A DNA stretch of 64,000 nt from WHSW01 sp963777775 (GCA_963777775.1 CAVZRL010000009.1:1550001-1614000), one strand, 5' to 3'; positions 16,400 to 27,566 are shown, counted from the first letter of the stretch. Program-made: numbers and translations. The notes: generated by a model from the letters alone, not told the origin.

Positions 16400-17350
16400 T
16401 CAGAACGGCAGCGCGACGACCTCGCCCTCGCCTCGTTCGCCGACCCGGACCGTGGTCCCGTCCTCGGCCTCGCGGCGGACGATCGCGAGCGCGATCGGCC
16501 CGTGGGCGGGGGAGAGGACCGCGGTCCCGATCGTGCCGAGCTCGCGCTCGCCGACCCGGATCGGCTCGCCGGTTGAGGCGGGCGCGGTGAGCCTGAGCCC
16601 GCGCAGGCGCCGGTTCGGCTTGCCCTTGTAGTGCAGCCGGGCGACGGTCTCCTGGCCGATGTAGCAGCCCTTGCTGAAGCTGACCGCCCGCTCATTGATC
16701 CCCGCCTCCTCGGGGATCGTTGCGGTGGTCATCTCAAACCCGAAGCGTGGCCTGCCGCTCTCGACCCTGACGATCTCCGCCGCCTGCTCGCCGATCCGCT
16801 CGGCGCCGAGCCCGAGTAGGGCGTCGCCCACCGCGTCGAGCTCGCCGGCGGCGGAGATCAGATCGACGCCCAGATCGATGCTCACGGCGCGGCACTCGAC
16901 GCCGCCGACCTCGGCCTCGCGGTGGCCGTGCTCGGGCCCGGGCGGGCCCGACAGCGCCAGCTCGCCGGCGCCCGGCCCGATCACCGAGAGGACCGCGAGC
17001 CCCGTGGAGAGGTCCTCGACCTCGACCGCGCGGCCGACCTTGTACATGGTCAGGTGCTTGAGCACGGCGTCGGCGGCGAGCGCCTCGGTCTCGATCAGGA
17101 ACCCGGCGTCGGTCCGCAGCACCCGCATGTCGCCCTGCATCCGGCCCTTGCGATCGAGCAGCGCCGCGTAGCAGCCGCTCCCCGGAGCCAGGGCCTCGAC
17201 GTCGTTGGTGAGCTGGCCCTGCAGAAACTCGGCCGCGTCGGCCCCGGTGACCTCGAGCAGTCTGCGCTCGGGCCGCTTCAGCACCCCGGCGCCCTCGCGC
17301 AGGACACGGTACTGGGCGTCGACCTCGATCTCGGCGGCGCTCTCGACCAT
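16400..17350 (-). CDS. ygfZ: folate-binding protein YgfZ (GcvT-like)
   Basis: About 316 aa. YgfZ/IBA57 proteins use tetrahydrofolate to help assemble or repair Fe-S enzymes. The GcvT-like N-terminal part has LLEVTGADAAEFLQGQLTND and YAALLDRKGRMQGDM; the diagnostic motif is FSKGCYIGQETVARLHYKGK (KGCYxGQE), followed by NRRLRGLRL and a C-terminal barrel. Start ATG 17350. Organisms with many Fe-S radical enzymes (here FbiC) need such factors, but there is no operon link. Divergent from the multicopper oxidase operon. Confidence 0.92.
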   Translation of the reverse strand: MVESAAEIEVDAQYRVLREGAGVLKRPERRLLEVTGADAAEFLQGQLTNDVEALAPGSGCYAALLDRKGRMQGDMRVLRTDAGFLIETEALAADAVLKHLTMYKVGRAVEVEDLSTGLAVLSVIGPGAGELALSGPPGPEHGHREAEVGGVECRAVSIDLGVDLISAAGELDAVGDALLGLGAERIGEQAAEIVRVESGRPRFGFEMTTATIPEEAGINERAVSFSKGCYIGQETVARLHYKGKPNRRLRGLRLTAPASTGEPIRVGERELGTIGTAVLSPAHGPIALAIVRREAEDGTTVRVGERGEGEVVALPF

Positions 17351-17418
17351 GGCTCGATGATGACAGCCGTAAGCGCGCCGATCCCGCGTGTCCTCCGAGC
17401 AACCTGGGCCAGTCGACC

Positions 17419-17434
17419 TTTTGATCTGTCAAAA
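17419..17434. promoter_or_regulatory. AT-rich palindrome upstream of the multicopper oxidase operon
   Basis: TTTTGA, spacer TCTG, TCAAAA: perfect 6-bp arms in an otherwise very G+C-rich region, ending eight bases before the GTG start of the multicopper oxidase. AT-rich dyads of this kind are typical operators of DtxR/MntR regulators, and such a regulator is the third gene of this operon. Assignment as its operator is inference. Confidence 0.5.
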
Positions 17435-17442
17435 TCGAGGTT

Positions 17443-18582
17443 GTGGACGAGCCAAAGCACGATCGCGACGGCGAGACGCCCGTCACCCGCCCCGGCAAGG
17501 GCGCGATCAGCCGGCGCAAGCTCCTCGCCGGTGGGGTGCTCGCCGCGCCGACGCTCGCCGTCCTGCACGAGACGGTTCCGCACCAGGGCCTGCACGCGGC
17601 GCTCGGTGGCGGCTCGCATCCTGCCGCCGCGGCGGCGGCGGATCATCAGCATGCGGGCAACGGCGCCGTTCCCAGCCACGCTCATGCCGGAGGTCTGGCC
17701 GGGCCGACGTTTCGCGGGGGCGCACAGGTCGACCACCGCGCCAACGGCTTCAACCCGACCGAGATCCTGCGCGACTTCGACTACGGCCGGACCCGGCGGC
17801 TCGCCAGCGGGCGGCTGCTTCGCGAGTGGACAATCGTCGCCTCCGACAAGGAGATCGAGGTCGCGCCCGGGGTCAGGTTCCCGGCCTGGACCTACAACGG
17901 CCGCGTCCCCGGCCCGACCCTCCGCTGCCGCGAGGGGGACCGGCTGCGGGTCCGGTTCGTAAACGGCTCTGCCCACCCGCACACGATGCACTTCCACGGC
18001 CTGCACCCGGCGCTGATGGACGGGATTCCCGGGATCGGCGCGGGCTTGATCGAGTCCGGCAAGTCAACTGTCTATGAGTTCGAGGCCGAGCCCTTCGGCG
18101 TTCACCTCTACCACTGCCACGTCGCGCCGCTGGCCGAGCACATCGCCCGCGGCATGTACGGCACCTTCGTCGTCGACCCCGCGCAGGGCCGCCCGGAGGC
18201 TGACGAGATGGTGATGGTCCAGCACGGCTACAACACCACCTTCGACGCCGAGGGCAACCAGCTCTACGCGGTCAACGGGATCCCGTTCCACTACATGAAC
18301 GAGCCGATCGCGGTGCAGCGCGATCGGCTGGTCCGGATCTACCTCGTCAATGCGCTCGAGTACGACCCGATCAACTCGTTCCACATCCACGGCAACTTCT
18401 TCGACTACTACCCGACCGGCACCTCGCTGACCCCGACCGAGTTCACCGACACGGTGATCCAGGGCCAGGCCCAGCGGGGGATCTGCGAGCTGCGCTTCCC
18501 GCACGCCGGGCCGTTCATGTTCCACGCTCACAAGACCGAGTTCGCCGAACTCGGTTGGATGGGCTTCTTCGAGGTCGAATAG
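17443..18582 (+). CDS. two-domain multicopper oxidase, exported
   Basis: About 379 aa; start GTG 17443. SRRKLLAGGVLAAPTLAV near residue 23 is a Tat-like signal (twin Arg). A His-rich linker follows (about 58-82, with DHQHAG and SHAHAG). Cupredoxin domain 1 carries HPHTMHFHGLH (178-188) and HLYHCHVAPLAEHIARGMYG (221-240), giving Cys225, His and Met238 for a type 1 Cu. Domain 2 carries NSFHIHGNFFDYY (311-323) and FMFHAHKTEFAELGW (359-372), with His-X-His but no Cys, so the type 1 site is only in domain 1. Oxidises a metal or organic substrate with O2 outside the membrane. First gene of a three-gene operon with ZIP and DtxR, suggesting a metal substrate. Confidence 0.9.
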   Translation: MDEPKHDRDGETPVTRPGKGAISRRKLLAGGVLAAPTLAVLHETVPHQGLHAALGGGSHPAAAAAADHQHAGNGAVPSHAHAGGLAGPTFRGGAQVDHRANGFNPTEILRDFDYGRTRRLASGRLLREWTIVASDKEIEVAPGVRFPAWTYNGRVPGPTLRCREGDRLRVRFVNGSAHPHTMHFHGLHPALMDGIPGIGAGLIESGKSTVYEFEAEPFGVHLYHCHVAPLAEHIARGMYGTFVVDPAQGRPEADEMVMVQHGYNTTFDAEGNQLYAVNGIPFHYMNEPIAVQRDRLVRIYLVNALEYDPINSFHIHGNFFDYYPTGTSLTPTEFTDTVIQGQAQRGICELRFPHAGPFMFHAHKTEFAELGWMGFFEVE

Positions 18583-19794
18583 GTGGAGGCGCGAAGCGAG
18601 GCCTCGACCGGCGAGCTCGCCCCCCTGGACCGCTGGCCAGCCTGGGGGCTGGCCGTCGCCGCGGTGGCGCTGATCGCTGCCGTGCTGGTCGCACTCGCGC
18701 TCGCCGGCGGTGACGCGCTTCCGGAGCGCGCCGGTCCCCCGGTCGAGGAGCTGGCGGTCGAGCGGACGGTGCTCGAACCGAACCGGATCGAGCTCCGGGT
18801 CCGAAACGTCGGGCCCGACGCGGTCGAGTTGGCGCAGGTCTTCGTCAACGATGCGTATGTCGACTTCGAGGCGGGCAGCGAGCGGATCGGCAGGCTGGGC
18901 AGCGAGTCGGTCTCCCTCGACTACCCATGGCAGGAAGGCCAGCCCTACCTGGTCTCGCTGTTGACCTCGAGCGGAGCGGTGATCGAGCACGAGATCCCGG
19001 TCGCCGTCGAGACCCCGGCCGGCGACGCCGGCTTCTTCGGGCTCATGGCCCTGCTCGGGACCTACGTCGGGATCATCCCCGTGATCCTCGGGATGCTGAT
19101 GCTGCCGGCGATACGGCGTCTGCACGAGCGCTGGGTCCGCGTGCTGCTCGCGTTCACGGTCGGGCTGCTCGGCTTCCTGGTCGTCGACGGCACCCTCGAG
19201 GGGCTGGAGCTGGCGGGTGAATCGGGAGCCGCCTTCGGCGGCGCCGAGCTCGTCTTCCTCGGCGCCGGGCTGGCCTTCCTCGCCCTGACCGGGCTCGACC
19301 GGTTCCTCGTCGGGCGTCGCGAGCGGGCCGCCGCCTCGGGCTCGCGCGCGATCCAGCTCGCGCTCATGATCGCGATCGGGATCGGCCTGCACAACCTCGG
19401 CGAGGGGCTTGCGATCGGGTCCGCCTACGCGGTCGGCGAGCTCGCCCTGGGCGCCTTCCTGGTGATTGGGTTCGCGATTCACAACACCACCGAGGGGATC
19501 GCGATCGTCGCCCCGTTGGCCCGCGAGCGGCCCTCGATCGCGCGCCTGATCGGACTCGGGTTGATCGCCGGAGCGCCGGCGATCGTCGGAGCGCTGATAG
19601 GTGCCTCGATCGACAACGCCGAGCTCTCCGCGCTCCTGCTCGGGATCGGAGTCGGCGCGATCGTCCAGGTGATCGTCCAGATCCTGCCCTCGGTCCGCGA
19701 TCGGGCAGGTCGCCTGCTCGACGCCGCCAACTCCGCCGCGATCGCCGCCGGCGCCCTCGCCCTCTACTTGACCGGCTTGCTGGTCTCGGTCTGA
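18583..19794 (+). CDS. ZIP-family metal transporter with N-terminal extracytoplasmic beta domain
   Basis: About 403 aa; the GTG start directly follows the oxidase stop. One membrane segment (about 20-42) leads into a roughly 100-residue beta-rich domain (LEPNRIELRVRNVGPDAVEL; VFVNDAYVDFEAGSERIG; SESVSLDYPWQEGQPYLVSL), presumably outside the membrane. The ZIP core then begins (FFGLMALLGTYVGIIPVILG) and includes the metal-binding helix motifs IGLHNLGEGLAIG and FAIHNTTEGIAIV, both with the H-N-x-x-E-G signature. Transports a divalent cation (Zn, Mn or Fe). The extra domain is not part of ordinary ZIP proteins. Translationally coupled to its neighbours. Confidence 0.9.
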   Translation: MEARSEASTGELAPLDRWPAWGLAVAAVALIAAVLVALALAGGDALPERAGPPVEELAVERTVLEPNRIELRVRNVGPDAVELAQVFVNDAYVDFEAGSERIGRLGSESVSLDYPWQEGQPYLVSLLTSSGAVIEHEIPVAVETPAGDAGFFGLMALLGTYVGIIPVILGMLMLPAIRRLHERWVRVLLAFTVGLLGFLVVDGTLEGLELAGESGAAFGGAELVFLGAGLAFLALTGLDRFLVGRRERAAASGSRAIQLALMIAIGIGLHNLGEGLAIGSAYAVGELALGAFLVIGFAIHNTTEGIAIVAPLARERPSIARLIGLGLIAGAPAIVGALIGASIDNAELSALLLGIGVGAIVQVIVQILPSVRDRAGRLLDAANSAAIAAGALALYLTGLLVSV

Positions 19795-20501
19795 TGGCGA
19801 CCGACTCCCACACCCGCCACTGGCGGGCCGCCCCCAACACCGAGGCGGTCGAGGACTACGCGAAGGCGATCTACGCGCTCGCCCGACGCGCCGACGGGCC
19901 GGTCGGGACCTCGGCGCTGGCTCGTCGCCTCGGCGTCTCGCCGGGGACAGTGACCGCGATGCTGAAGCGGATGGCCGACCTCGGCCTGGTCGAGCACCGC
20001 CCCTACCACGGTGTGGTGCTGACCGCGGCCGGCGAGCGCGTGGCGCTCGAGGTGATCCGCCACCATCGGCTGCTCGAGGCCTACCTCGCCGACGCGCTCG
20101 GGATGCCGTGGGACAAGGTCCACGCCGAAGCCGAGGTGCTCGAGCACTACATCTCGGAGGAGCTCGAGGAGCGGATCGCGACCGCGCTCGGCGACCCTAG
20201 CCACGATCCGCATGGCGACCCGATCCCCGACCGCGAGCTCTCCCTCGCCGACGGCGAGGGAGTAGCGCTGGCGCGGCTTGGCCCGGGCGAGGGCGGGGTC
20301 TTCAGCCGCGTCTCGGACTCCGACCCGGAGATGCTTCGCTACCTCGCTGGGCTCGGGATCTGGCCGGGGATCGAGGTCCGCGTCGAGCGCCGAGACCCGT
20401 TCGAGGGCCCACTCTACGTCCGCGCCGCCGGGAGCGTGCACGCGCTCGGCGGCGAGCTGGCGCTGGCGATGCGGGTGATCGTCGACGAACCGCAAGCCTG
20501 A
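19794..20501 (+). CDS. DtxR/MntR-family metal-dependent repressor
   Basis: About 235 aa; its ATG overlaps the ZIP stop (ATGA). N-terminal winged helix (TSALARRLGVSPGTVTAMLK), dimerisation/metal domain, and a C-terminal FeoA/SH3-like domain (about 150-235). At the primary metal site it reads Asp21 (DtxR Met10/MntR Asp8), His91, Glu114 (Cys102 in DtxR, Glu99 in MntR), Glu117 and His118, so the site looks MntR-like, favouring Mn(II), although the MntR Glu11 position is Lys24. It presumably controls this operon through the palindrome at 17419-17434. The specificity call is inference from aligned residues. Confidence 0.9.
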   Translation: MATDSHTRHWRAAPNTEAVEDYAKAIYALARRADGPVGTSALARRLGVSPGTVTAMLKRMADLGLVEHRPYHGVVLTAAGERVALEVIRHHRLLEAYLADALGMPWDKVHAEAEVLEHYISEELEERIATALGDPSHDPHGDPIPDRELSLADGEGVALARLGPGEGGVFSRVSDSDPEMLRYLAGLGIWPGIEVRVERRDPFEGPLYVRAAGSVHALGGELALAMRVIVDEPQA

Positions 20502-20530
20502 GCGGCGACGCTGCGGATACGCTTTGCCAG

Positions 20531-20893
20531 GTGGCGCTCGCCGACGACTTCCAGCAGCTGCTCGACTCGCTGCCCGCCGACTGGACCGACATCGCCTGCG
20601 ACCTGCGCCTCGCCGACGAGGATCGTTACGTCGACGCGGCGGTGCTGCTGACCCAGGTCAACGCGCAGCCATACTCAAAGGCCGAATGGCACTTCCGGCT
20701 CAACGTCGCCCATAGCTTCGGCCACGCAGCGGCGGCGGAGACGGTCGCCGGGACGCTGGCGTTGCTGGACGGGCAGGGAATCAAGGGCGAGCTGATCGTC
20801 CGCGACGTGCAGGAAGGGCGGGCGGAGGTCGTGCAGATGTGGGGCCGGCCGGATTCCGTCAGGCGCGAGTTCCGCGCCCGGCGCTCTCTCTGA
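20531..20893 (+). CDS. hypothetical protein
   Basis: About 120 aa; start GTG 20531. MALADDFQQLLDSLPADWTDIACDLRL, NAQPYSKAEWHFRLNVAHSFGHAAAAETV and GIKGELIVRDVQEGRAEVVQMWGRP suggest a compact alpha/beta protein of actinobacterial hypothetical type; no catalytic motif is evident. No signal or membrane segment. It sits 29 bp after the DtxR gene and may be on the same transcript. Its last 35 bases overlap the 3' end of the convergent GGDEF-EAL gene. Confidence 0.7.
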   Translation: MALADDFQQLLDSLPADWTDIACDLRLADEDRYVDAAVLLTQVNAQPYSKAEWHFRLNVAHSFGHAAAAETVAGTLALLDGQGIKGELIVRDVQEGRAEVVQMWGRPDSVRREFRARRSL

Positions 20894-22901
20894 ACGCGCC
20901 GCCGCCCGCAGAGGGCGGCTCGCCGGTCAGCGTCGGGATCACGGAGGCGAACTGGTTCGCGACCACGCGGGCGCGGTTGATCTCGGCCCGGGTCCACGCG
21001 CGCTCGTCCGAGCGGTAGGCCTCGATCAGGCCGAGGCTCTCGCCGCGACAGACGACCGGGACCATGAGCAGCGAGCGCTCCCCGAGCGCCAGCAGCAGCG
21101 CGACCTCGCTCGGGTCGCTGTCGGGGTCGCCGACGACCACTTGGACCGCCTCCTGCTCATCGAGCACCCGGGCGCTGAGCGGGTATTCGTCAATCGCAAA
21201 CAGCCGCTGCTCGGCGGGCTCGCCGGTCTCGGCCAGGGTCTCGAGCGCAGCCGCCTCGGAGTGCCACGCGGAGAGCGCGATCTGCGAGGCGCCGAGCTCG
21301 GCGGCGATCAGGGCGAGCGCGCTCTCGAGGTCATCGCGGGTTCGCGCGCCGGCGAGCCGCGCGCTCAGATGGACGAGGCGACGGTCGCTGGCGCCGACCG
21401 GGTGGCGCTCGGCCGGCATCGAGCGGAAGGTCTCGGCGAGTGACGAGCGGCAGAGCTCGGCGGCCTCCTGAGAGACGCCGCCCCAGGGCTCGCCGGGACG
21501 CGCCAGCGCATAGCCCTGGCCCCACTGCACGTCGAGGTCGGCGATCACCGCCAGCTCCTCGAGACTCTCGATCCCCTCGGCGCAGACGGTCGCGCCGACG
21601 TCGCGGGCGAAGCGGACGAACGACTCGACCAGCGCCATTCGGGCGGGGTCGGTGTGGATGTCGCGGATCAGCGCCTGGTCGAGCTTGACGATGTCCGGGC
21701 GGACCCGCATCAGCTGCTTGAGCCCGGCATGGCCGGCGCCGGCGTCGTCGATCGCAATTCGCGCCCCGCGCTCGCGTAGGTCGGCGACCGCTTCTTGGAG
21801 CGAGTCGTCGTCGGGCACGAACTCGTGCTCGGTGATCTCGACCACGATCCCCTCCAGGCTCCCGCTCAGGGTCCGTTGGACGACCGCGGTGGAGAGCGCC
21901 GACGGGCTCACGTTGATCGCCAGGTGGGTGTCGAAGGGCCGACCGAGGGGCTCGAGCGCGGCGCTGATCGCGGCGGCTTCGAGCTCCGGCCCGAGCCCGC
22001 TGCCGTGCGCCTGGGCGAACCAGACGTCGGGGGCACGCCTGCTCGAGCCCGCGAACCGGGCCAGCGCCTCATAACCGACGATGCGGCCGTTGGCGAGCGA
22101 GACGACCGGTTGGAAGACCGGGTGGATCGGGCGCGCTCGGGCGAGCAGCGTCTCGATCTCGGCTCGCTGGCGCTGGGACCACGTCGTCGGGTGGTCCGGG
22201 TCGAAGCGGCGGGTGCGCCGCTTGCCGCCCTGCTTTGCCCAGTAAAGGGCGCTGTCGGCGAGCTGGCAGAGAGCCGAGGGGTCGTCGGCGTCGGCGGGGA
22301 AGGCGGCGATCCCCGCCGAGCAGCTGAGCTCGAAGCCGCGGACCGCGATCGCGGCGACGTTCGCGCGAGCGCGTTCGGCGACCGCGAACGCGGCCTCCCC
22401 GTCGGAGCCGGGGAGCACGAGGGCGAACTCCTCGCCGCCCACCCGGGCCGCGGTATCGTTGCTGCGGATCGCCTCCCGCAGCGCCGAGCCGACGGCGCTC
22501 AGGATCGTGTCGCCATAGGGATGCCCGTGGGTGTCGTTGACGACCTTGAAGTTGTCGAGATCGAGCGTCACCAGCGCCACCGGGCGGGCGAGCTCGGATG
22601 CGTGATCGATCTCGGCTCGCAGGGTCTCTTGAAAACCACGGTGGTTGGCGAGCCCGGTGAGCGCGTCGGTCGCGGCGAGGCTGAGCAGACGCTTGTGCTG
22701 GCGTTGAATCAGGAGCAATAGGGTGCCGGTGAGCAGCACCCCGGCAACCCCGAGCGCGAGCAGCCCCGAGCGGCTGAGCTGGCTGCCGGCGAGCACGACT
22801 GCGCCGAGCCAGAGCAGGCCGCAGGCAACGGCGGCGGCGAGCAGCATTCGCGAGCGCGTCTGGACCGCCTCGGCCTTGCCTCGGAATGGATGTCTGCGCA
22901 C
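20859..22901 (-). CDS. membrane GGDEF-EAL-GAF cyclic-di-GMP enzyme
   Basis: About 680 aa; GTG start 22901 preceded by a GGGGAGAGGGG stretch. Two membrane segments (about 20-60), then GGDEF (about 70-230) with ATDALTGLANHRGF, VTLDLDNFKVVNDTHGH and VGGEEFAL, plus an inhibitory-site RSND five residues upstream of GGEEF. The EAL domain (about 245-490) has PVFQPVVSLANGRIVGYEAL, INVSPSALS, IVVEITEHEF, IDDAGAGHAGL, VKLDQALI, AEGIESLEE and QGYALARP, so the usual catalytic and metal residues are present. A GAF-like domain (about 525-660) ends the protein. It could both make and break c-di-GMP; which activity dominates cannot be read from sequence. Confidence 0.92.
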   Translation of the reverse strand: MRRHPFRGKAEAVQTRSRMLLAAAVACGLLWLGAVVLAGSQLSRSGLLALGVAGVLLTGTLLLLIQRQHKRLLSLAATDALTGLANHRGFQETLRAEIDHASELARPVALVTLDLDNFKVVNDTHGHPYGDTILSAVGSALREAIRSNDTAARVGGEEFALVLPGSDGEAAFAVAERARANVAAIAVRGFELSCSAGIAAFPADADDPSALCQLADSALYWAKQGGKRRTRRFDPDHPTTWSQRQRAEIETLLARARPIHPVFQPVVSLANGRIVGYEALARFAGSSRRAPDVWFAQAHGSGLGPELEAAAISAALEPLGRPFDTHLAINVSPSALSTAVVQRTLSGSLEGIVVEITEHEFVPDDDSLQEAVADLRERGARIAIDDAGAGHAGLKQLMRVRPDIVKLDQALIRDIHTDPARMALVESFVRFARDVGATVCAEGIESLEELAVIADLDVQWGQGYALARPGEPWGGVSQEAAELCRSSLAETFRSMPAERHPVGASDRRLVHLSARLAGARTRDDLESALALIAAELGASQIALSAWHSEAAALETLAETGEPAEQRLFAIDEYPLSARVLDEQEAVQVVVGDPDSDPSEVALLLALGERSLLMVPVVCRGESLGLIEAYRSDERAWTRAEINRARVVANQFASVIPTLTGEPPSAGGGAFRESAGRGTRA

Positions 22902-22973
22902 GGGATCGACCCCTCTCCCCCGAACCCATCGGCGGCTGGGGGAGCGGGCTTGAGCAGCGATAGGCTTGCCGCG

Positions 22974-23495
22974 ATGGCCGATCACGCGCTCTCGGACGAG
23001 TTGCTCGCGTTCGTCGAGATCCCGAAGGGAAGCCGCAACAAGTACGAGTTCGACGAGGCGATCGGGCACGTGATCCTCGATCGCTTCCTCTCCTCGTCGA
23101 TGGTCTACCCGACCGACTACGGGTATCTGATCGGGCACCACGGCCGCGACGGCGATCCGCTCGACGCGATGGTCTGCGTTTCGGAGCCGACCTTCCCCGG
23201 CTGCGTGATCCCGGTCAAGCCGATCGCGCTCTTCGTGATGCGCGACGAGAAGGGCGAGGACGACAAGGTCGTCTGCGTGCCCACCCACGATCCGGGCTGG
23301 AACACCGCCCGCACCCTCGACGACATACCCGAGGCCCTCCAGCGCGAGATCACCCACTTCTTCTCCGTCTACAAGCAGCTCGAGGGCAAGGAGGTAGTGG
23401 TCGAAGGCTGGCGCTCGCGGGAGGAGGCGCTCGATGTGATCGCCGACGGCCGGCGACTGCAGCTCGAGCGCGAGCGGACCGCCGGGGCGCAGTAG
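22974..23495 (+). CDS. ppa: inorganic pyrophosphatase (family I)
   Basis: About 173 aa, soluble Mg-dependent hydrolysis of pyrophosphate. Characteristic sequence: VEIPKGSRNKYEFDE, SSSMVYPTDYGYLIG, DGDPLDAMVCVSEPTFPGC (D-x-D-P-x-D metal site), KGEDDKVVCVPTHDP, and HFFSVYKQLEGKEVVVEGW. Start ATG 22974. Full length for the bacterial enzyme. Divergent from the GGDEF-EAL gene with about 70 bp between start codons. Confidence 0.95.
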   Translation: MADHALSDELLAFVEIPKGSRNKYEFDEAIGHVILDRFLSSSMVYPTDYGYLIGHHGRDGDPLDAMVCVSEPTFPGCVIPVKPIALFVMRDEKGEDDKVVCVPTHDPGWNTARTLDDIPEALQREITHFFSVYKQLEGKEVVVEGWRSREEALDVIADGRRLQLERERTAGAQ

Positions 23496-23547
23496 GCCCG
23501 GATCAGTACACTGCCGCCCGTTCACTGACCCAGGGAGGAGTTTCGAC

Positions 23548-24333
23548 GTGCGGGATAGAGGTCTGGCGGCGTACATCGGGGAGCTGATCGGGACCCTCTT
23601 CCTGGTCTTCGTGGTCGGCGTGGTGGTCTCGCTCTTCGTCTCCACCAGCCCCACCTCGCAGACCGGCTCGGACTTCGCCGTCGTCGGGCTCGTGCACGCG
23701 TTCCTGCTCTTCCTGCTCGTGATCGCGCTCGGCCAGGTCAGCGGCGGGCACTTCAACCCGGCGGTCACGACCGCCGCCTGGGCGATGCGGAAGATCGACC
23801 CGATCGACGCGGTCGTCTACATCCTCGCCCAGCTCTCGGGCGCGGTCCTCGGCGCGCTCCTGTGCAAGGGCCTGTTGCTCGACGAGGGCCGTGCGAGCGG
23901 CTACGGCAACGCCGAGGTCTCGCCGCTTCTCGGGGGCAACTTCGCCGGCGGGGTGGTCGAGGCGCTGGGCACCTTCCTGCTCGTCACCGCCGTGCTCGCC
24001 GTCGCGATGAACCCGCGCGCCCGCCAGGAGTGGGCGCCGCTCGTGATCGGCACCACGCTCGGCTTCGCGGTGATGATCTTCGGACCGCTGACCGGCGGGT
24101 CGTTCAACCCGGCGCGCTGGTTCGGCCCGGCCCTGATCGACAGCTCGATCGACGGCAGCGACCTGCTCGTCTACGTGCTCGGGCCGCTGGTCGGCGCCTT
24201 GGTCGCGTTCGCCGTCTACCGCTTCGTGATCGCCGGCCCGCAGTACGCGGAGGGGGCGGAGCCACCGACCTCCGACGTCCGCGGGGCCGCGCAGGCGGTC
24301 AAGGACGCCGAGGTTCGCGAACGCAACAGATAG
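23548..24333 (+). CDS. MIP-family aquaporin/glycerol channel
   Basis: About 261 aa, GTG start with GGGAGGAG upstream. Six membrane helices and two NPA half-helices: SGGHFNPAVTTAAW and TGGSFNPARWFGPAL. The pattern resembles bacterial AqpZ/Nip-like aquaporins; the Arg after the second NPA is kept (NPAR). A short hydrophilic C-terminal tail (about 235-261) follows helix six. Passive flow of water or small neutral solutes across the cytoplasmic membrane. Follows ppa by 52 bp. Confidence 0.92.
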   Translation: MRDRGLAAYIGELIGTLFLVFVVGVVVSLFVSTSPTSQTGSDFAVVGLVHAFLLFLLVIALGQVSGGHFNPAVTTAAWAMRKIDPIDAVVYILAQLSGAVLGALLCKGLLLDEGRASGYGNAEVSPLLGGNFAGGVVEALGTFLLVTAVLAVAMNPRARQEWAPLVIGTTLGFAVMIFGPLTGGSFNPARWFGPALIDSSIDGSDLLVYVLGPLVGALVAFAVYRFVIAGPQYAEGAEPPTSDVRGAAQAVKDAEVRERNR

Positions 24334-24346
24334 CAAGCGGTAGCGT

Positions 24347-26575
<2,229 letters not shown>

Positions 26576-26585
26576 CGGGCCCGCG

Positions 26586-27566
26586 ATGCGCGCGATGGTG
26601 CTCGAGCAGCCAGGTCGCCCGCTCGTCGCCGTGGACGCGGCCGAGCCTGCGCCGGGTCAGGGCCAGGTGCTGGTTCGCGTGCACGCCTGCGGTGTCTGCC
26701 GAACCGACCTGCACGTTGTCGACGCCGAGCTCGCCGATCCGAAGCTGCCGCTGGTGCTCGGCCACCAGGTCGTCGGCGAGGTCGCGGGTGCCGGCCCGGG
26801 GGTCGACCGGTTTGAGATCGGCGACCTGGTCGGGATCCCGTGGCTCGGCTGGACCTGCGGCGAGTGCCGCTACTGCCGCTCGGGGCGCGAGAACCTGTGC
26901 GAGCGCGCCCGCTTCACCGGCTACCAGCTCGACGGCGGCTATGCCGAGCTGGCGGTTGCAGATCAGCGCTACTGCCTGCCGCTGCCGGCCGCGGGCGCGG
27001 CGACCGAGCTCGCGCCGTTGCTGTGCGCCGGCCTGATCGGCTACCGGGCGCTGCGGATGTGCGGCGAGGCCGAGCGCCTCGGCCTGTTCGGGTTCGGCGC
27101 CTCGGCACACATCGTCTGCCAGCTCGCGGCCCGTCAGGGTCGGCGGGTTTTCGCGATCACGAGGCCCGGCGACGAGCAGCGCCAGACGTTCGCGCGCGGG
27201 TTGGGAGCGGAGTGGGCGGGGGACTCCAGCGGCCTCGAGGAGCCGCTCGACGCGGCGATCATCTTCGCACCTGCCGGCGAGCTGGTCCCGGTCGCGCTGC
27301 GGGCGCTGGCGCCGGGTGGGGTCGTGGTCTGCGCCGGGATCCACATGAGCGACATCCCCTCGTTCCCCTACGCCGACCTCTGGGGCGAGCGCCAGATCCG
27401 GTCGGTGGCAAACCTGACCCGCCGCGACGGCGAGGAGTTCTTCGCCCTCGTCGGGGACGATTCGCTCCGCGTCGAGGCGACGGAGTACCCACTCGAGCGG
27501 GCGGATGAGGCGCTGGCCGACCTGCGTGCGGGTAGGGTTCAGGGCGCCGCCGTGCTGCGACCGTGA
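26586..27566 (+). CDS. zinc-dependent alcohol dehydrogenase
   Basis: About 326 aa medium-chain dehydrogenase. VHACGVCRTDLHVVDAEL holds the catalytic-Zn Cys; LVLGHQVVGEVAGAG has Gln where most have GHE; WTCGECRYCRSGRENLCE supplies the four structural-Zn cysteines. The Rossmann motif is LGLFGFGASAHIVCQLAA. It resembles the AdhA-like group with zinc-binding alcohol dehydrogenase of rather short length. Follows fbiC by 10 bp and precedes the cupins by 16 bp, so these four genes probably form one transcript; substrate unknown. Confidence 0.88.
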   Translation: MRAMVLEQPGRPLVAVDAAEPAPGQGQVLVRVHACGVCRTDLHVVDAELADPKLPLVLGHQVVGEVAGAGPGVDRFEIGDLVGIPWLGWTCGECRYCRSGRENLCERARFTGYQLDGGYAELAVADQRYCLPLPAAGAATELAPLLCAGLIGYRALRMCGEAERLGLFGFGASAHIVCQLAARQGRRVFAITRPGDEQRQTFARGLGAEWAGDSSGLEEPLDAAIIFAPAGELVPVALRALAPGGVVVCAGIHMSDIPSFPYADLWGERQIRSVANLTRRDGEEFFALVGDDSLRVEATEYPLERADEALADLRAGRVQGAAVLRP

